Notes under the pieces: model-generated
Databases searched by the model: none
What the model was told of the DNA's origin: nothing
Seen by the model: the letters and a program-made list of their open reading frames with translations, nothing else
Shown: one piece after another, positions 1 to 6,821 of the stretch
How the letters are laid out: each line of letters begins with the position of its first letter
Numbering within the stretch: position 1 is the stretch's first letter
NCBI GenBank assembly: GCA_019242435.1
Contig: JAFAVN010000352.1
Span: 1 to 7,972, forward strand
Length of the DNA stretch: 7,972 nt
Direction of reading: 5' to 3'
Source: Verrucomicrobiota bacterium
GTDB lineage: Bacteria; Verrucomicrobiota; Verrucomicrobiia; Chthoniobacterales; JAFAMB01
Position numbers and translations under genes: made by a program

Positions 1-1248
1 GGCATTCCCATGGTGCTTGGCTACGACACCAAAGACGCCCGCCTTTACCCGCCGGAAGGTCTTTTCGTTGACGGTACGGCGGTCTACGGCCGTGTGTCCG
101 GACAACCGCGGTTTTCGATACTGGCCGGGAAAAGTGATGTTTGGCTGAACGGCCGAACTTATCCGCTCGCGAGTAATCACAACGCGGCGGGTGATCACCT
201 GAAGTTTCGGGCCAAGCGGTTCGCGGCATCCGGGTTTTCCGCCATGATCCGGCCATTGCTGGCGCCGCGGAAGCCGCAGATTTACCTGCTTGATCCTTAT
301 GATCCGGACAAGATACCGCTATTAATGGTGCATGGGCTGCAGTCGACTCCGGTCGCATTCGCAACCCTTGTAAACGCGCTCCGCAATGATCCTGAGATTC
401 GAGCGAAGTATCAGATCTGGCAGTTCTATTACGCCAGCGGAACCCCGGTTTTGCTGAATGGCTTAGAACTGCGAGACAGCCTCAACGCGACCCTGCACCA
501 GCTTGATCCTAAGGATCACGACACCGCCACCAAACGCATAGTCGTCGTGGGGCACAGTATGGGCGGCGTGATTTCACACACGCTGGTGAGTTCGAGCGGA
601 AATCAAGTTTGGGGAAGCATCTTCCGCGTCCCACCTGATCGATTGAAAGGTGACCAGGAGGCAGTCGAGGAGCTCGAGCGCATTTTGATTTTTCAACGAA
701 ATCCTCGCGTTGTTCGGGTCATTTTCATGGCGGCGCCACATCGCGGCAGCCCTATCGCGGAGTCGTTAGTTGGTCTAATCGGAAATTTCCTGACCCGTCT
801 TTCTCCGGTGCTTGAATTCGGATTCAGCCGCCTGGCCCGAGATAATTCGCACGCGATGACTCCGGAAGCGGCGGCTTTCTATCGGGGACGATTTTCTGCC
901 GTACGAACGCTTTCGCCGAGAAGCCCGGCATTGATTGCCGTTTCCAAGCTACCGATTGAGGTTCCTTACCATAGCGTAATCGGACAGCGCTATCGAGGTC
1001 CGAAGGAACGAGGATCGGATGGGGTGGTGCCGTACTGGAGCAGCCATCTGGACGGAGCCGAATCCGAACTGATCGTTCGCAGTGGGCACGGAGTGATTGC
1101 TAACGACAACGCAGTGCGAGAGGTCATTCGAATTCTTCACCTGGAATTGGGGGTTCAAGATTCGAGGTTCAAGGTTTACGGTTCGAAGTTAGCCCGCCGG
1201 CCGGTGACGGCGTTTTTAGTCCCTGAGCGACAAATCGATCACCGGTAG
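1..1248 (+). CDS. Alpha/beta-hydrolase, esterase/lipase type (5' end outside window)
   Basis: This is probably a serine hydrolase acting on ester or lipid substrates; the substrate cannot be told. The reading frame is open from base 1, and the first in-window ATG (position 10) already sits in conserved-looking sequence, so the true start lies upstream. Numbering from that ATG, an oxyanion-loop motif HGLQS lies at 108-112, the nucleophile elbow GHSMGG at 181-186 (Ser183), a likely acid in GSDGVVP at Asp337, and a likely catalytic His in SGHG at His360. A long insertion between about 200 and 265 may form a lid. About 100 residues precede the fold, as in larger exported or lipid-anchored esterases. 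The last 32 residues (from 381) are encoded by a 7-bp repeat and the sequence after it, and look like an added tail. The stop overlaps the convergent DUF420 gene by 10 bp. The family call is firm, the role unknown. Confidence 0.85.
   Translation, partial: GIPMVLGYDTKDARLYPPEGLFVDGTAVYGRVSGQPRFSILAGKSDVWLNGRTYPLASNHNAAGDHLKFRAKRFAASGFSAMIRPLLAPRKPQIYLLDPYDPDKIPLLMVHGLQSTPVAFATLVNALRNDPEIRAKYQIWQFYYASGTPVLLNGLELRDSLNATLHQLDPKDHDTATKRIVVVGHSMGGVISHTLVSSSGNQVWGSIFRVPPDRLKGDQEAVEELERILIFQRNPRVVRVIFMAAPHRGSPIAESLVGLIGNFLTRLSPVLEFGFSRLARDNSHAMTPEAAAFYRGRFSAVRTLSPRSPALIAVSKLPIEVPYHSVIGQRYRGPKERGSDGVVPYWSSHLDGAESELIVRSGHGVIANDNAVREVIRILHLELGVQDSRFKVYGSKLARRPVTAFLVPERQIDHR
1152..1193 (+). repeat. Degenerate 7-bp tandem repeat inside the hydrolase 3' end
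   Basis: Six consecutive 7-mers can be laid out in register: GGTTCAA, GATTCGA, GGTTCAA, GGTTTAC, GGTTCGA, AGTTAGC. The first five share G-R-T-T-Y-R-M. The repeat begins exactly where the hydrolase fold appears to end and is translated as part of its C-terminal tail. Confidence 0.7.
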
Positions 1249-1787
1249 GTCGCGAGCATGGCGTAGACGATGACACCGGTCACCGAGACGTAAAGCCAGG
1301 TCGGGAACGTGAATCGCGCCAGGCGGCGGTGAGCCGGGAAACGACCCGTGAGCGAGAAGAAGAAAGTAATCAGGATCATCGGCAGGGCCACTACTGAGAG
1401 GACAATGTGCGAGATGAGCAGCGGAAAATAGAGGTAGCGGACAAAACCTTGGCCTTGGAAGTGCATGTCGCCGTGCAAAGCGTGATTCGTGACATAGGTC
1501 ACGAGGAAGAGTGTCGAAAAGACAAACGCGGTTAACATCGCCGTCCGGTGCTCACTAATATGCCTCGCCCGGATGAAACAGAAGCCGGTGATGAGCGCAA
1601 TGGCAGACAAGCCGTTGAGCAGGGCATTTAGTGCTGGAAGAAAAAGCAGATGAGTGCCAGTGATGTCGGCGGGAGGATGATAATAGACGAGCCAACAAAG
1701 GAAACCGCTGGCCGCGGCGCTGATCGCGATAATACCGATGATTGCGCTCATTGGAGTCCGAGCGCTATCTCTGGTGGTCGTTGTCAT
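1239..1787 (-). CDS. DUF420 family membrane protein (CtaM/YozB-like)
   Basis: This 182-residue integral membrane protein has five likely helices, at about 14-33, 45-72, 83-102, 118-143 and 160-180. Histidines fall in or near the helices (His46, His80, His102, His105, His127), as is usual for DUF420 proteins. In Firmicutes the family member CtaM is needed for maturation of an aa3-type heme-copper oxidase, so a role in respiratory oxidase assembly is possible. No oxidase or SCO gene is visible here, so that role is only inferred. The ATG at 1787 is preceded by a weak AAGAG three bases upstream; a second in-frame ATG at residue 13 is an alternative start. The gene is convergent with the hydrolase and overlaps its last 10 bp. 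Family assignment rests on length, helix layout and the segment around residues 75-105. Confidence 0.75.
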   Translation of the reverse strand: MTTTTRDSARTPMSAIIGIIAISAAASGFLCWLVYYHPPADITGTHLLFLPALNALLNGLSAIALITGFCFIRARHISEHRTAMLTAFVFSTLFLVTYVTNHALHGDMHFQGQGFVRYLYFPLLISHIVLSVVALPMILITFFFSLTGRFPAHRRLARFTFPTWLYVSVTGVIVYAMLATYR

Positions 1788-1895
1788 GCTCTTAAAAAGT
1801 AGAGAGCACGGATTCTCCGCTTTGGCCAGCAGGCCGGTTTCAATTTTCTTGCGTACCGCTTTGCCTCCGTTCTGTTACTTCCCGAGATGAGAATT

Positions 1896-1995
1896 GAGCC
1901 CATAATGGTGGGGCAGAGAATCCCGGCGCGAATAGATCGAGAAAATGCGCCAGTACTGGGCGCGCCGAGATTCTCGCCCCCCCATTATGAGCCTC
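1896..1995. repeat. 100-bp imperfect palindromic (MITE/REP-like) element
   Basis: Two 35-nt arms (1896-1930 and 1961-1995) are inverted copies of each other with only a few mismatches and one compensating single-base gap on each side. Shared blocks include CATAATGG, GAGAATC and CGGCGCG. The 30-nt centre carries a perfect palindrome, CCAGTACTGG (1950-1959), flanked by GCG/GCGC, so a second nested stem is possible. No open reading frame for a transposase lies inside. No convincing target-site duplication is seen. It could be a non-autonomous mobile repeat, or a bidirectional hairpin, since the hydratase gene on the minus strand ends just beyond it. Confidence 0.75.
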
Positions 1996-1999
1996 TTCC

Positions 2000-2041
2000 G
2001 AACACGAAACATTGAACGCGGAACTCGCAACCCGGGAATGC
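2000..2041. repeat. Degenerate 7-bp tandem repeat beside the palindrome
   Basis: Six 7-mers in register: GAACACG, AAACATT, GAACGCG, GAACTCG, CAACCCG, GGAATGC. The recurrent GAAC core is the reverse complement of the GTTC core in the repeat at 1152-1193. It begins five bases after the hairpin element and ends before the hydratase stop. Confidence 0.55.
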
Positions 2042-2055
2042 ACGCATCTGATAGG

Positions 2056-2886
2056 TCACGTAAAGCAGACAGAGATGCCGTCAAGCGCGACACCAATGAG
2101 TTCGGTTGTCCAGGTCTCGCCCGCTGATACCGGGAGTGCGCGCGTCAGCGTGCCCGTCGTTACGATCTCTCCGGCTGCCAGCGGAGGATTGATCTCATCC
2201 TGGCCGAGAATCTCGACCAGATGACGTAGTGCGGATAGAGGCCCGCCCAGCACGTTCACCGCTCGACCGTGATCGCCGGTCACGCCGTCTCGCTTCAGAT
2301 CAATTTCAAAGTTCGAAAGTGTTCCTCCCCAATGTTCGGCGTTCGCAGCCATTGAATGACAAGGCCCAACCAGCAATGCACCATGGAGGCCGAACGCCGC
2401 TACCGTGTCGGCGGCGGAAAACTTCCATCCCGGAAAAATCGACTGTACGATTTCGAAGCCGTGGGCGACCCACTCGATACTTTCCTGCAATGCTCTCTCA
2501 TCCATGCCTGGAACCGGCGCGGACGCGAGCTTAAACACAATTTCCGGTTCTATTCGTGGTGCAGCCAGACCGCTCAGTGAGAACGTGCGGTCGATCCGGG
2601 CGAGGTCGTGGACCGTGCGGTTGTAGACGTAGCCCCACATCGGTGCATACACATTGTATTCGGCCCAAATGGTGCGATTCGTGAAGCCGATCTTTCGCCC
2701 CACCGGCACCTCACCGCGTCTCTCCCGCAAGTGTCTTATGGCAGCGGTTATGCGGTAAGCATCGGCCAGATCGAAAGAAGAAATCCGTGATGAGATTGGC
2801 TCGATTTGCCGGCCGCTATCCAGGGTGGCGAATACTTCGTCGGCGACCGTCTGAATGTCGATTTGTGCCTTCATACTCCCGCTCAT
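2056..2886 (-). CDS. 2-keto-4-pentenoate hydratase / oxalocrotonate decarboxylase family enzyme
   Basis: This 276-residue protein has the length and layout of the MhpD-like branch of the fumarylacetoacetate-hydrolase superfamily. These are divalent-metal enzymes that hydrate 2-hydroxy-alkadienoates or decarboxylate oxalocrotonate in the lower part of aromatic meta-cleavage pathways. Visible family marks are GRKIGFTN (63-70, with Lys65), the metal-ligand pair in EPE (Glu113, Glu115), a third likely ligand Glu145 in GFEIVQS, GLHGALL (166-172), GGPLSAL (214-220) and LAAGEIVTTGTLT (236-248). All expected acidic ligands are present, so it should be active. It is cytoplasmic and has no signal peptide. 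The ATG at 2886 was chosen; a second ATG at residue 5 is possible, and neither has a good ribosome site. It lies 58 bp downstream of tetR on the same strand. No other ring-cleavage gene is present, so the exact substrate, and hydratase versus decarboxylase, stay open. Confidence 0.85.
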   Translation of the reverse strand: MSGSMKAQIDIQTVADEVFATLDSGRQIEPISSRISSFDLADAYRITAAIRHLRERRGEVPVGRKIGFTNRTIWAEYNVYAPMWGYVYNRTVHDLARIDRTFSLSGLAAPRIEPEIVFKLASAPVPGMDERALQESIEWVAHGFEIVQSIFPGWKFSAADTVAAFGLHGALLVGPCHSMAANAEHWGGTLSNFEIDLKRDGVTGDHGRAVNVLGGPLSALRHLVEILGQDEINPPLAAGEIVTTGTLTRALPVSAGETWTTELIGVALDGISVCFT

Positions 2887-2906
2887 CGCTTAAGATATCT
2901 TTAGCG
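2887..2906. promoter_or_regulatory. 20-bp near-perfect palindrome abutting the hydratase start
   Basis: CGCTTAAGATATCTTTAGCG is symmetric at 18 of 20 positions, with a perfect AAGATATCTT core. It directly touches the hydratase ATG and, on its other side, the repeat arm at 2906-2925. It could be an operator or the end of the repeat. Its sequence differs from the palindrome at 3749-3768, so if it is an operator it is unlikely to be for the same regulator. Confidence 0.45.
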
Positions 2907-2925
2907 GTTATTTAGGGGACAGGAC
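2906..2925. repeat. Solo arm of the 7483-7571 palindromic element
   Basis: The reverse complement of this stretch is identical at 19 of 20 positions to 7487-7506 (GTCCTGTCCC, then C or A, then TAAATAACC). No matching second arm is seen nearby. It fills most of the 58-bp gap between the tetR stop and the hydratase start. Confidence 0.7.
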
Positions 2926-2944
2926 ACAAGTTAGAGTCGATTGG

Positions 2945-3631
2945 CTAAGAGGCGTCCGTTTTTGTTGTTTGCCGCCGCTGATTTCGACCAACTTGCTTCG
3001 GCGGTTGCCGTTTTTCCGGGCGGGCCAAATTGGAGATGCCGCTCCGCGCAAACATTGCAATGGTGCCCGCAATTCGGTCGGGTGTATGATCATCGGGGAT
3101 TTCTCTGGTTATCAGACGGAAGAGCGAATAGCCATACAGAAAGTCCAACAACAACTTAACGTCTGCTTCAGGGGGAATCTCTCCGCGGTCTCTTGCTGCT
3201 TGAAAAGCCATCGCAGTAAAAGCTTGTCGTCTGGGAATAAAGACGTCGCGCAGATAACGGGCTCCTTCTTCTTCAAGCATCATTTCGGAGAGGATTAAGC
3301 GATAAAGTGCGCCGGCCGATTCTTTGCGCCAGAGACCCCAGATTTGTCGCAGCATGGCGGCGATATCCTTCGCGAGATCCTTTCCTTCCGGCGGGGAAAG
3401 TTCCCGCTGAACGACTTGATCGTAGACCTCCAATAGCAAAGCAGAACGCGAAGGCCACCATCGATAAATGGTCGGTTTGCCGCATCCAGCCAACTTGGCC
3501 ACCGCCTCGATGGTAAAACGAGTCGGGCCCTCCCTGGCCAATACCTCAGTGGCCGCAGCGATAATCGCCTGATGCAGAACTGGATTGCGTCGATTTCCAG
3601 TTCTGGGGCGGGCAGACTTTTTTCGAGCCAT
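2945..3631 (-). CDS. TetR/AcrR family transcriptional regulator
   Basis: This 228-residue DNA-binding regulator probably represses the divergent efflux genes. The N-terminal helix-turn-helix is clear at about residues 38-62, with the segments FTIEAVAKLAG and KPTIYRWWPSRSALL typical of TetR proteins. Its tyrosine-arginine-tryptophan run is in the recognition helix region. The remainder is a helical ligand-binding and dimer domain, ending in a basic Arg/Lys/Gln-rich tail from about 200. An ATG at 3724 would add 31 Pro-rich residues before the basic leader MARKKSARPR. I chose 3631 because TetR proteins usually begin 15-25 residues before the first helix and the added part looks non-coding. Neither start has a clear ribosome site. 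A palindrome typical of TetR operators lies at 3749-3768, just upstream. The hydratase gene follows on the same strand and may be co-transcribed. Confidence 0.88.
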   Translation of the reverse strand: MARKKSARPRTGNRRNPVLHQAIIAAATEVLAREGPTRFTIEAVAKLAGCGKPTIYRWWPSRSALLLEVYDQVVQRELSPPEGKDLAKDIAAMLRQIWGLWRKESAGALYRLILSEMMLEEEGARYLRDVFIPRRQAFTAMAFQAARDRGEIPPEADVKLLLDFLYGYSLFRLITREIPDDHTPDRIAGTIAMFARSGISNLARPEKRQPPKQVGRNQRRQTTKTDAS

Positions 3632-3748
3632 AGGAAAAGGTCGGTTCAGCGGAACCTGGTCGCAAGCAAACAAAACTGGATCCGGGTTAGGAGGGGGCGG
3701 GATATTGGCTGGGAAGCGGATCATAAAATCACTTGACGCTCTATTGTA

Positions 3749-3768
3749 ATTACGTTACGTAACGTCAT
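3749..3768. promoter_or_regulatory. Likely TetR operator between tetR and emrA
   Basis: ATTACGTTACGTAACGTCAT is symmetric at 18 of 20 positions, with a perfect 14-bp centre at 3752-3765. Its size and site, between a tetR gene and a divergent efflux operon, match known TetR-family operators. On the minus strand a -10-like TACAAT (3748-3743) directly adjoins it, so the palindrome would fill the -10/-35 spacer of the tetR promoter, although no good -35 is seen. On the plus strand a TTGACG (3733-3738) is -35-like but lacks a clear -10. Binding here would be expected to block both directions. Operator function is inferred from symmetry and position. Confidence 0.75.
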
Positions 3769-3858
3769 ACCATGAAACCGCGATTTCGGCCAGGAATTTG
3801 TTCCACCCGCTCACTCTTGCCTGTCCGGTCCTTACCTTTTCCAAATCGCTAACCACCT

Positions 3859-5094
3859 ATGCTAGTAAAAGAAAATCCGATTTCCCGCAGCCACGCCGCC
3901 CCTCGACCGCCTGGGAATAATGTCAATCGCGCGGACAAACCGGCAAAAGGTCCGCGGCGCCGCATATTGATCATCGGCGCCATGGTTGGGGTCCTCGCCC
4001 TGTTTTTCGGTGTTCGGTATTGGGTCTATGCTTCTGCCCACGAGGACACCGACGATGCCTATGTCACCGGTTACACCCACCAGATCAGCTCGCGGATCAC
4101 CGGCACGGTCGAACAGGTATTAGTTGACGACAATTGGCATGTTACTGCCGGGCAGCCGCTCTTAAAATTAGACCGGCGCGATTACGAAGTGGCATTGGAA
4201 AGAGATCGCGCCAGCTACCAGCAAGCCAAAGCACAACTATTGCAGGCGAACGCGCAGATACCGTTGGCCGAGGCTCAGTTAGCCCAGACACAAGCTCAGG
4301 CAGATTCGTCCAAAGCAAATTCCGACTACTTGCAACGCACTTTTGAGCGGAACAACCAGCTATTCTATCAAGGCAGAGGAGTTATCTCGAAACAAGACCT
4401 GGACACATCCCAATCTCAGGCGGCAACTAACCTGGCGACGTACAAAGCGAATCTGGCATCGGTAAGGGTGGCCACGGAAAATCTGAAAGTTGCCCAGGCC
4501 CAACAACAAGCTGCGGCCGCCCAAGCCGAAGCCGCCCTGGCCCAAGTTAAGAACTCGGAGCTCCAACTTTCCTACTGTACCATCGTCGCTCCCGTTTCCG
4601 GGCGCATCGCCCAAAAAACGGTTCAAACCGGGAACCGCGTTTCGGTGGGACAGGCTTTGATGGCCGTGGTCGAGGATAACGTCTGGATTGCAGCAAATTT
4701 CAAAGAGACCCAGCTCGAAAGAATCCGGGTCGGGCAACCAGTCGACATCAAAATCGATGCCCTCCCGCACTACCGGTTCAAGGGCCGGGTTGACAGTCTG
4801 CAACCGGGCACCGGTTCGAATTTTGCCCTGCTTCCACCGGATAACGCCACCGGTAACTTCATCAAGATCGTCCAGCGCGTACCCGTCAAGATTCTTTTCG
4901 ATCCGGAAAGCATAAAAGCAGTTCGGGACAAAATTGTTCCCGGTCTATCCGTCGTTCCCAGTGTCGCCGTTACCCAAGCCCTAATCGACAAACCATTTCC
5001 GGACACTCCCGAAAACGAAAAACCGTCACGCCAACCGGCCAATCAGCCGATCACTCAAATTCGCGACGCCCGTCAAACCGGAGTGATGCACTGA
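3859..5094 (+). CDS. emrA: EmrA/HlyD-type membrane fusion protein of an MFS efflux pump
   Basis: This 411-residue periplasmic adaptor would join the inner-membrane exporter encoded next to it to an outer-membrane channel. In order there is a short cytoplasmic basic stretch, one membrane anchor (about 35-56), the EmrA hallmark TDDAYV (64-69), and the first half of a lipoyl domain (75-105). A long Ala/Gln-rich coiled-coil hairpin follows (about 107-235), then the second lipoyl half with APVSGRIAQKTV (244-255), and a beta-barrel with NFKETQLERIRVGQPV (280-295). The final 40 or so residues are Pro/Gln-rich and look disordered. The ATG at 3859 is used; no Shine-Dalgarno is seen. A short in-frame open frame (3772-3852) ends six bases before it. 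The emrB-like gene follows after 114 bp. Expression is probably repressed by the divergent TetR protein. The family call is firm; the exported compound is unknown. Confidence 0.92.
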   Translation: MLVKENPISRSHAAPRPPGNNVNRADKPAKGPRRRILIIGAMVGVLALFFGVRYWVYASAHEDTDDAYVTGYTHQISSRITGTVEQVLVDDNWHVTAGQPLLKLDRRDYEVALERDRASYQQAKAQLLQANAQIPLAEAQLAQTQAQADSSKANSDYLQRTFERNNQLFYQGRGVISKQDLDTSQSQAATNLATYKANLASVRVATENLKVAQAQQQAAAAQAEAALAQVKNSELQLSYCTIVAPVSGRIAQKTVQTGNRVSVGQALMAVVEDNVWIAANFKETQLERIRVGQPVDIKIDALPHYRFKGRVDSLQPGTGSNFALLPPDNATGNFIKIVQRVPVKILFDPESIKAVRDKIVPGLSVVPSVAVTQALIDKPFPDTPENEKPSRQPANQPITQIRDARQTGVMH

Positions 5095-5102
5095 CGGATA
5101 AC

Positions 5103-5205
5103 CGCAAGAGGAACGCAAAGATCGCGAAGAGAGAATTACGTTTTTAACCGGATTACCGATTACTGACTACTGATCACTTCTCATCTCTCAGTTCTCACCT
5201 CTCAC
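5103..5205. repeat. Degenerate short repeats between emrA and emrB
   Basis: The gap between the efflux genes consists largely of simple degenerate repeats. Positions 5103-5131 hold three related units (CGCAAGAGGAA, CGCAAAGAT, CGCGAAGAG). Positions 5150-5205 hold eight 7-mers in perfect register: GGATTAC, CGATTAC, TGACTAC, TGATCAC, TTCTCAT, CTCTCAG, TTCTCAC, CTCTCAC. The last 7-mer ends three bases before the emrB GTG, so the ribosome-binding region of emrB is made of repeat and has no Shine-Dalgarno sequence. Confidence 0.7.
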
Positions 5206-5208
5206 ACC

Positions 5209-6768
5209 GTGACAGCATCATCTGAAGAACGAGTTAGCATACGTACCTGGATTGCCGTCCTGGGTACGGTCCTGGGAGCTTTTATGGCGGTGCTCGACAT
5301 CCAGATTACCAATGCTTCCCTGCGAGAGATCACCGGCGGGATCGCCTCCACGGCCGTCGAAGCTTCCTGGGTTTCCACTAGTTATTTGATCGGGGAAATT
5401 ATCACTATTCCGCTCACCGCATGGTTGGGACGCGTTTTCGGGGTGCGCCTTTACCTTCTAGTGAATGTTACTCTGTTCCTCGTCTTTTCCGGGCTTTGCG
5501 GAACGGCCAGCGGACTGACGCAGATGATTGTGTATCGAGCGCTCCAAGGATTCACCGGAGGCGTCATGATTCCCATGTCATTCACAGTGATCAATACCCA
5601 ACTGCCGCCTTCCAGACGCGCAGTTGGATTGGTCCTGTTCGGAATAACGGCCACCCTGGCGCCTGCCGTCGGGCCTTACATAGGAGGCCTACTTACCGAC
5701 AACTACGGCTGGCCAATGGTCTTCTACGTCAATTTGCTTCCGGGTGCGGTGATGCTGGCCACCGTCTTTTTTGCGATCGATCCGGAACCCCTGAACCTGC
5801 CGTTGCTCTGGAAAGGCGATTGGCTGGGAACGGTTTTCATGGCGATCGGCCTTGGCTCGCTCATCGCGTTTCTGGAGGAAGGACAAAATGACGATTGGTT
5901 TACCAGCGTTTTCATCCAACGCTGCTTTGCGCTGGCCGTGATTTTCATTCCTCTCTTTATTATCTGCGAACTTATCAGCAAAACTCCGGTTGTTAATCTT
6001 CGATTACTCCGGGTCCGCAATTTAGGCTTGGCTTCGGCAGTCAACTTTTTACTGGGGGCAAGCTTATACGGTTCCGTCTTTCTTTTGCCGGAATATCTTG
6101 AGCAGGTCCAAAATTACAGCGCCAGCCAGACCGGCGAAGCGATGGTGCTGATCGGGCTTCCCCAACTTCTGATATTTCCCTTCGTTCCTCGTCTCATGAG
6201 AGCGTTCGATCTGCGTTTGATCGTCTTCGCCGGGGCGCTCATTTTCGGTGGCAGTTGCTTGTTGAATATTCACATGAATCCCGATTTTGGCGGACCACAA
6301 TTTCAATTCGGCAATGTCATCCGGGCGCTCGGTCAGCCGTTCACCATCGTGCCTCTATCAGCACTCGCTACCGCCGGCTTATTAAGAGAACAACAGGCAG
6401 ACGGATCAGCTCTTTTTAACATCATGCGAAACCTGGGCGGCAGCGTGGGCACCGCATTATTGAGCACCATGATCACTCAGCGTGAACAATTTCACGATTT
6501 CCGGATCGGAGAACGAGTCACGCCTTATAGCCCTTATGTGCAGCAGTTTCTATCAAACCAATCCGCTCAGAACCTGCAACATTCGGGAGATCCGGCCGGG
6601 GCATTGCAACAAGCCTACCGGATGCTCCAGGCTTCGGTGCAAACGAACTCGTTTGTCATGGCGTATAGCGAATGCTTTCTGGCGCTTGGGGTCATGCTCA
6701 TAGTCGGGGCCGGCATGATCTGGCTTTGTAACAAAGCAAAAGCAGGCGGCGCCACTGCAGCTCATTGA
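5209..6768 (+). CDS. emrB: EmrB/QacA-type (DHA2) MFS drug exporter, 14 helices
   Basis: This 519-residue inner-membrane antiporter would export hydrophobic or toxic compounds using the proton gradient, with the upstream EmrA-like adaptor. DHA2 marks include LDIQITNASL in the first helix (Asp30), the motif-A remnant WLGRVFGVR (72-80) after helix 2, RALQG in helix 4 (Arg110), the antiporter motif GITATLAPAVGPYIGG (145-160), then GWPMVFYVNLLPG (167-179) and RNLGGSVGTALLSTMI near the C-terminal third. About 14 hydrophobic segments are seen, the usual number. The classic motif-A Asp-Arg is replaced by Gly-Arg. The start is a GTG at 5209: upstream in the same frame there is a stop at 5164-5166, and the next ATG would cut into helix 1. 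No outer-membrane channel gene follows. The family call is firm, the substrate unknown. Confidence 0.92.
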   Translation: MTASSEERVSIRTWIAVLGTVLGAFMAVLDIQITNASLREITGGIASTAVEASWVSTSYLIGEIITIPLTAWLGRVFGVRLYLLVNVTLFLVFSGLCGTASGLTQMIVYRALQGFTGGVMIPMSFTVINTQLPPSRRAVGLVLFGITATLAPAVGPYIGGLLTDNYGWPMVFYVNLLPGAVMLATVFFAIDPEPLNLPLLWKGDWLGTVFMAIGLGSLIAFLEEGQNDDWFTSVFIQRCFALAVIFIPLFIICELISKTPVVNLRLLRVRNLGLASAVNFLLGASLYGSVFLLPEYLEQVQNYSASQTGEAMVLIGLPQLLIFPFVPRLMRAFDLRLIVFAGALIFGGSCLLNIHMNPDFGGPQFQFGNVIRALGQPFTIVPLSALATAGLLREQQADGSALFNIMRNLGGSVGTALLSTMITQREQFHDFRIGERVTPYSPYVQQFLSNQSAQNLQHSGDPAGALQQAYRMLQASVQTNSFVMAYSECFLALGVMLIVGAGMIWLCNKAKAGGATAAH

Positions 6769-6821
6769 ATTCTAATTCCTCTAAATGGGGGTCAAAATCC
6801 GGCAATCAGGGTCATCAGTTT

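Larger units (their letters stand above)
1788..2055. other. Intergenic region between DUF420 and hydratase genes
   Basis: This 268-bp spacer lies between the start of the DUF420 gene and the stop of the hydratase gene. No credible gene is seen in it. Short open frames cross it on both strands, but they follow the arms of the hairpin repeat at 1896-1995. It also holds the 7-bp repeat at 2000-2041. The promoter of the DUF420 gene should lie in 1788-1890, but I see no convincing -35/-10 pair there. Confidence 0.7.

Noticed and set aside
1840..2127. Several short frames on both strands across 1840-2127 as small genes
   Set aside because: They follow the two arms of the palindromic repeat and give low-complexity basic products without shared features.
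3632..3724. 31-residue N-terminal extension of the TetR protein from ATG 3724
   Set aside because: The extension is Pro-rich, has no ribosome site and would put the helix-turn-helix unusually far from the N-terminus. ATG 3631 fits the family better, though 3724 cannot be ruled out.
4360..4803. 147-codon antisense frame inside emrA
   Set aside because: It is a shadow of the emrA coding frame and has no recognisable domain.
5421..5891. 156-codon frame inside emrB in another plus-strand frame
   Set aside because: It is a shadow frame rich in Arg/His/Pro, while the emrB frame carries all the expected MFS motifs.
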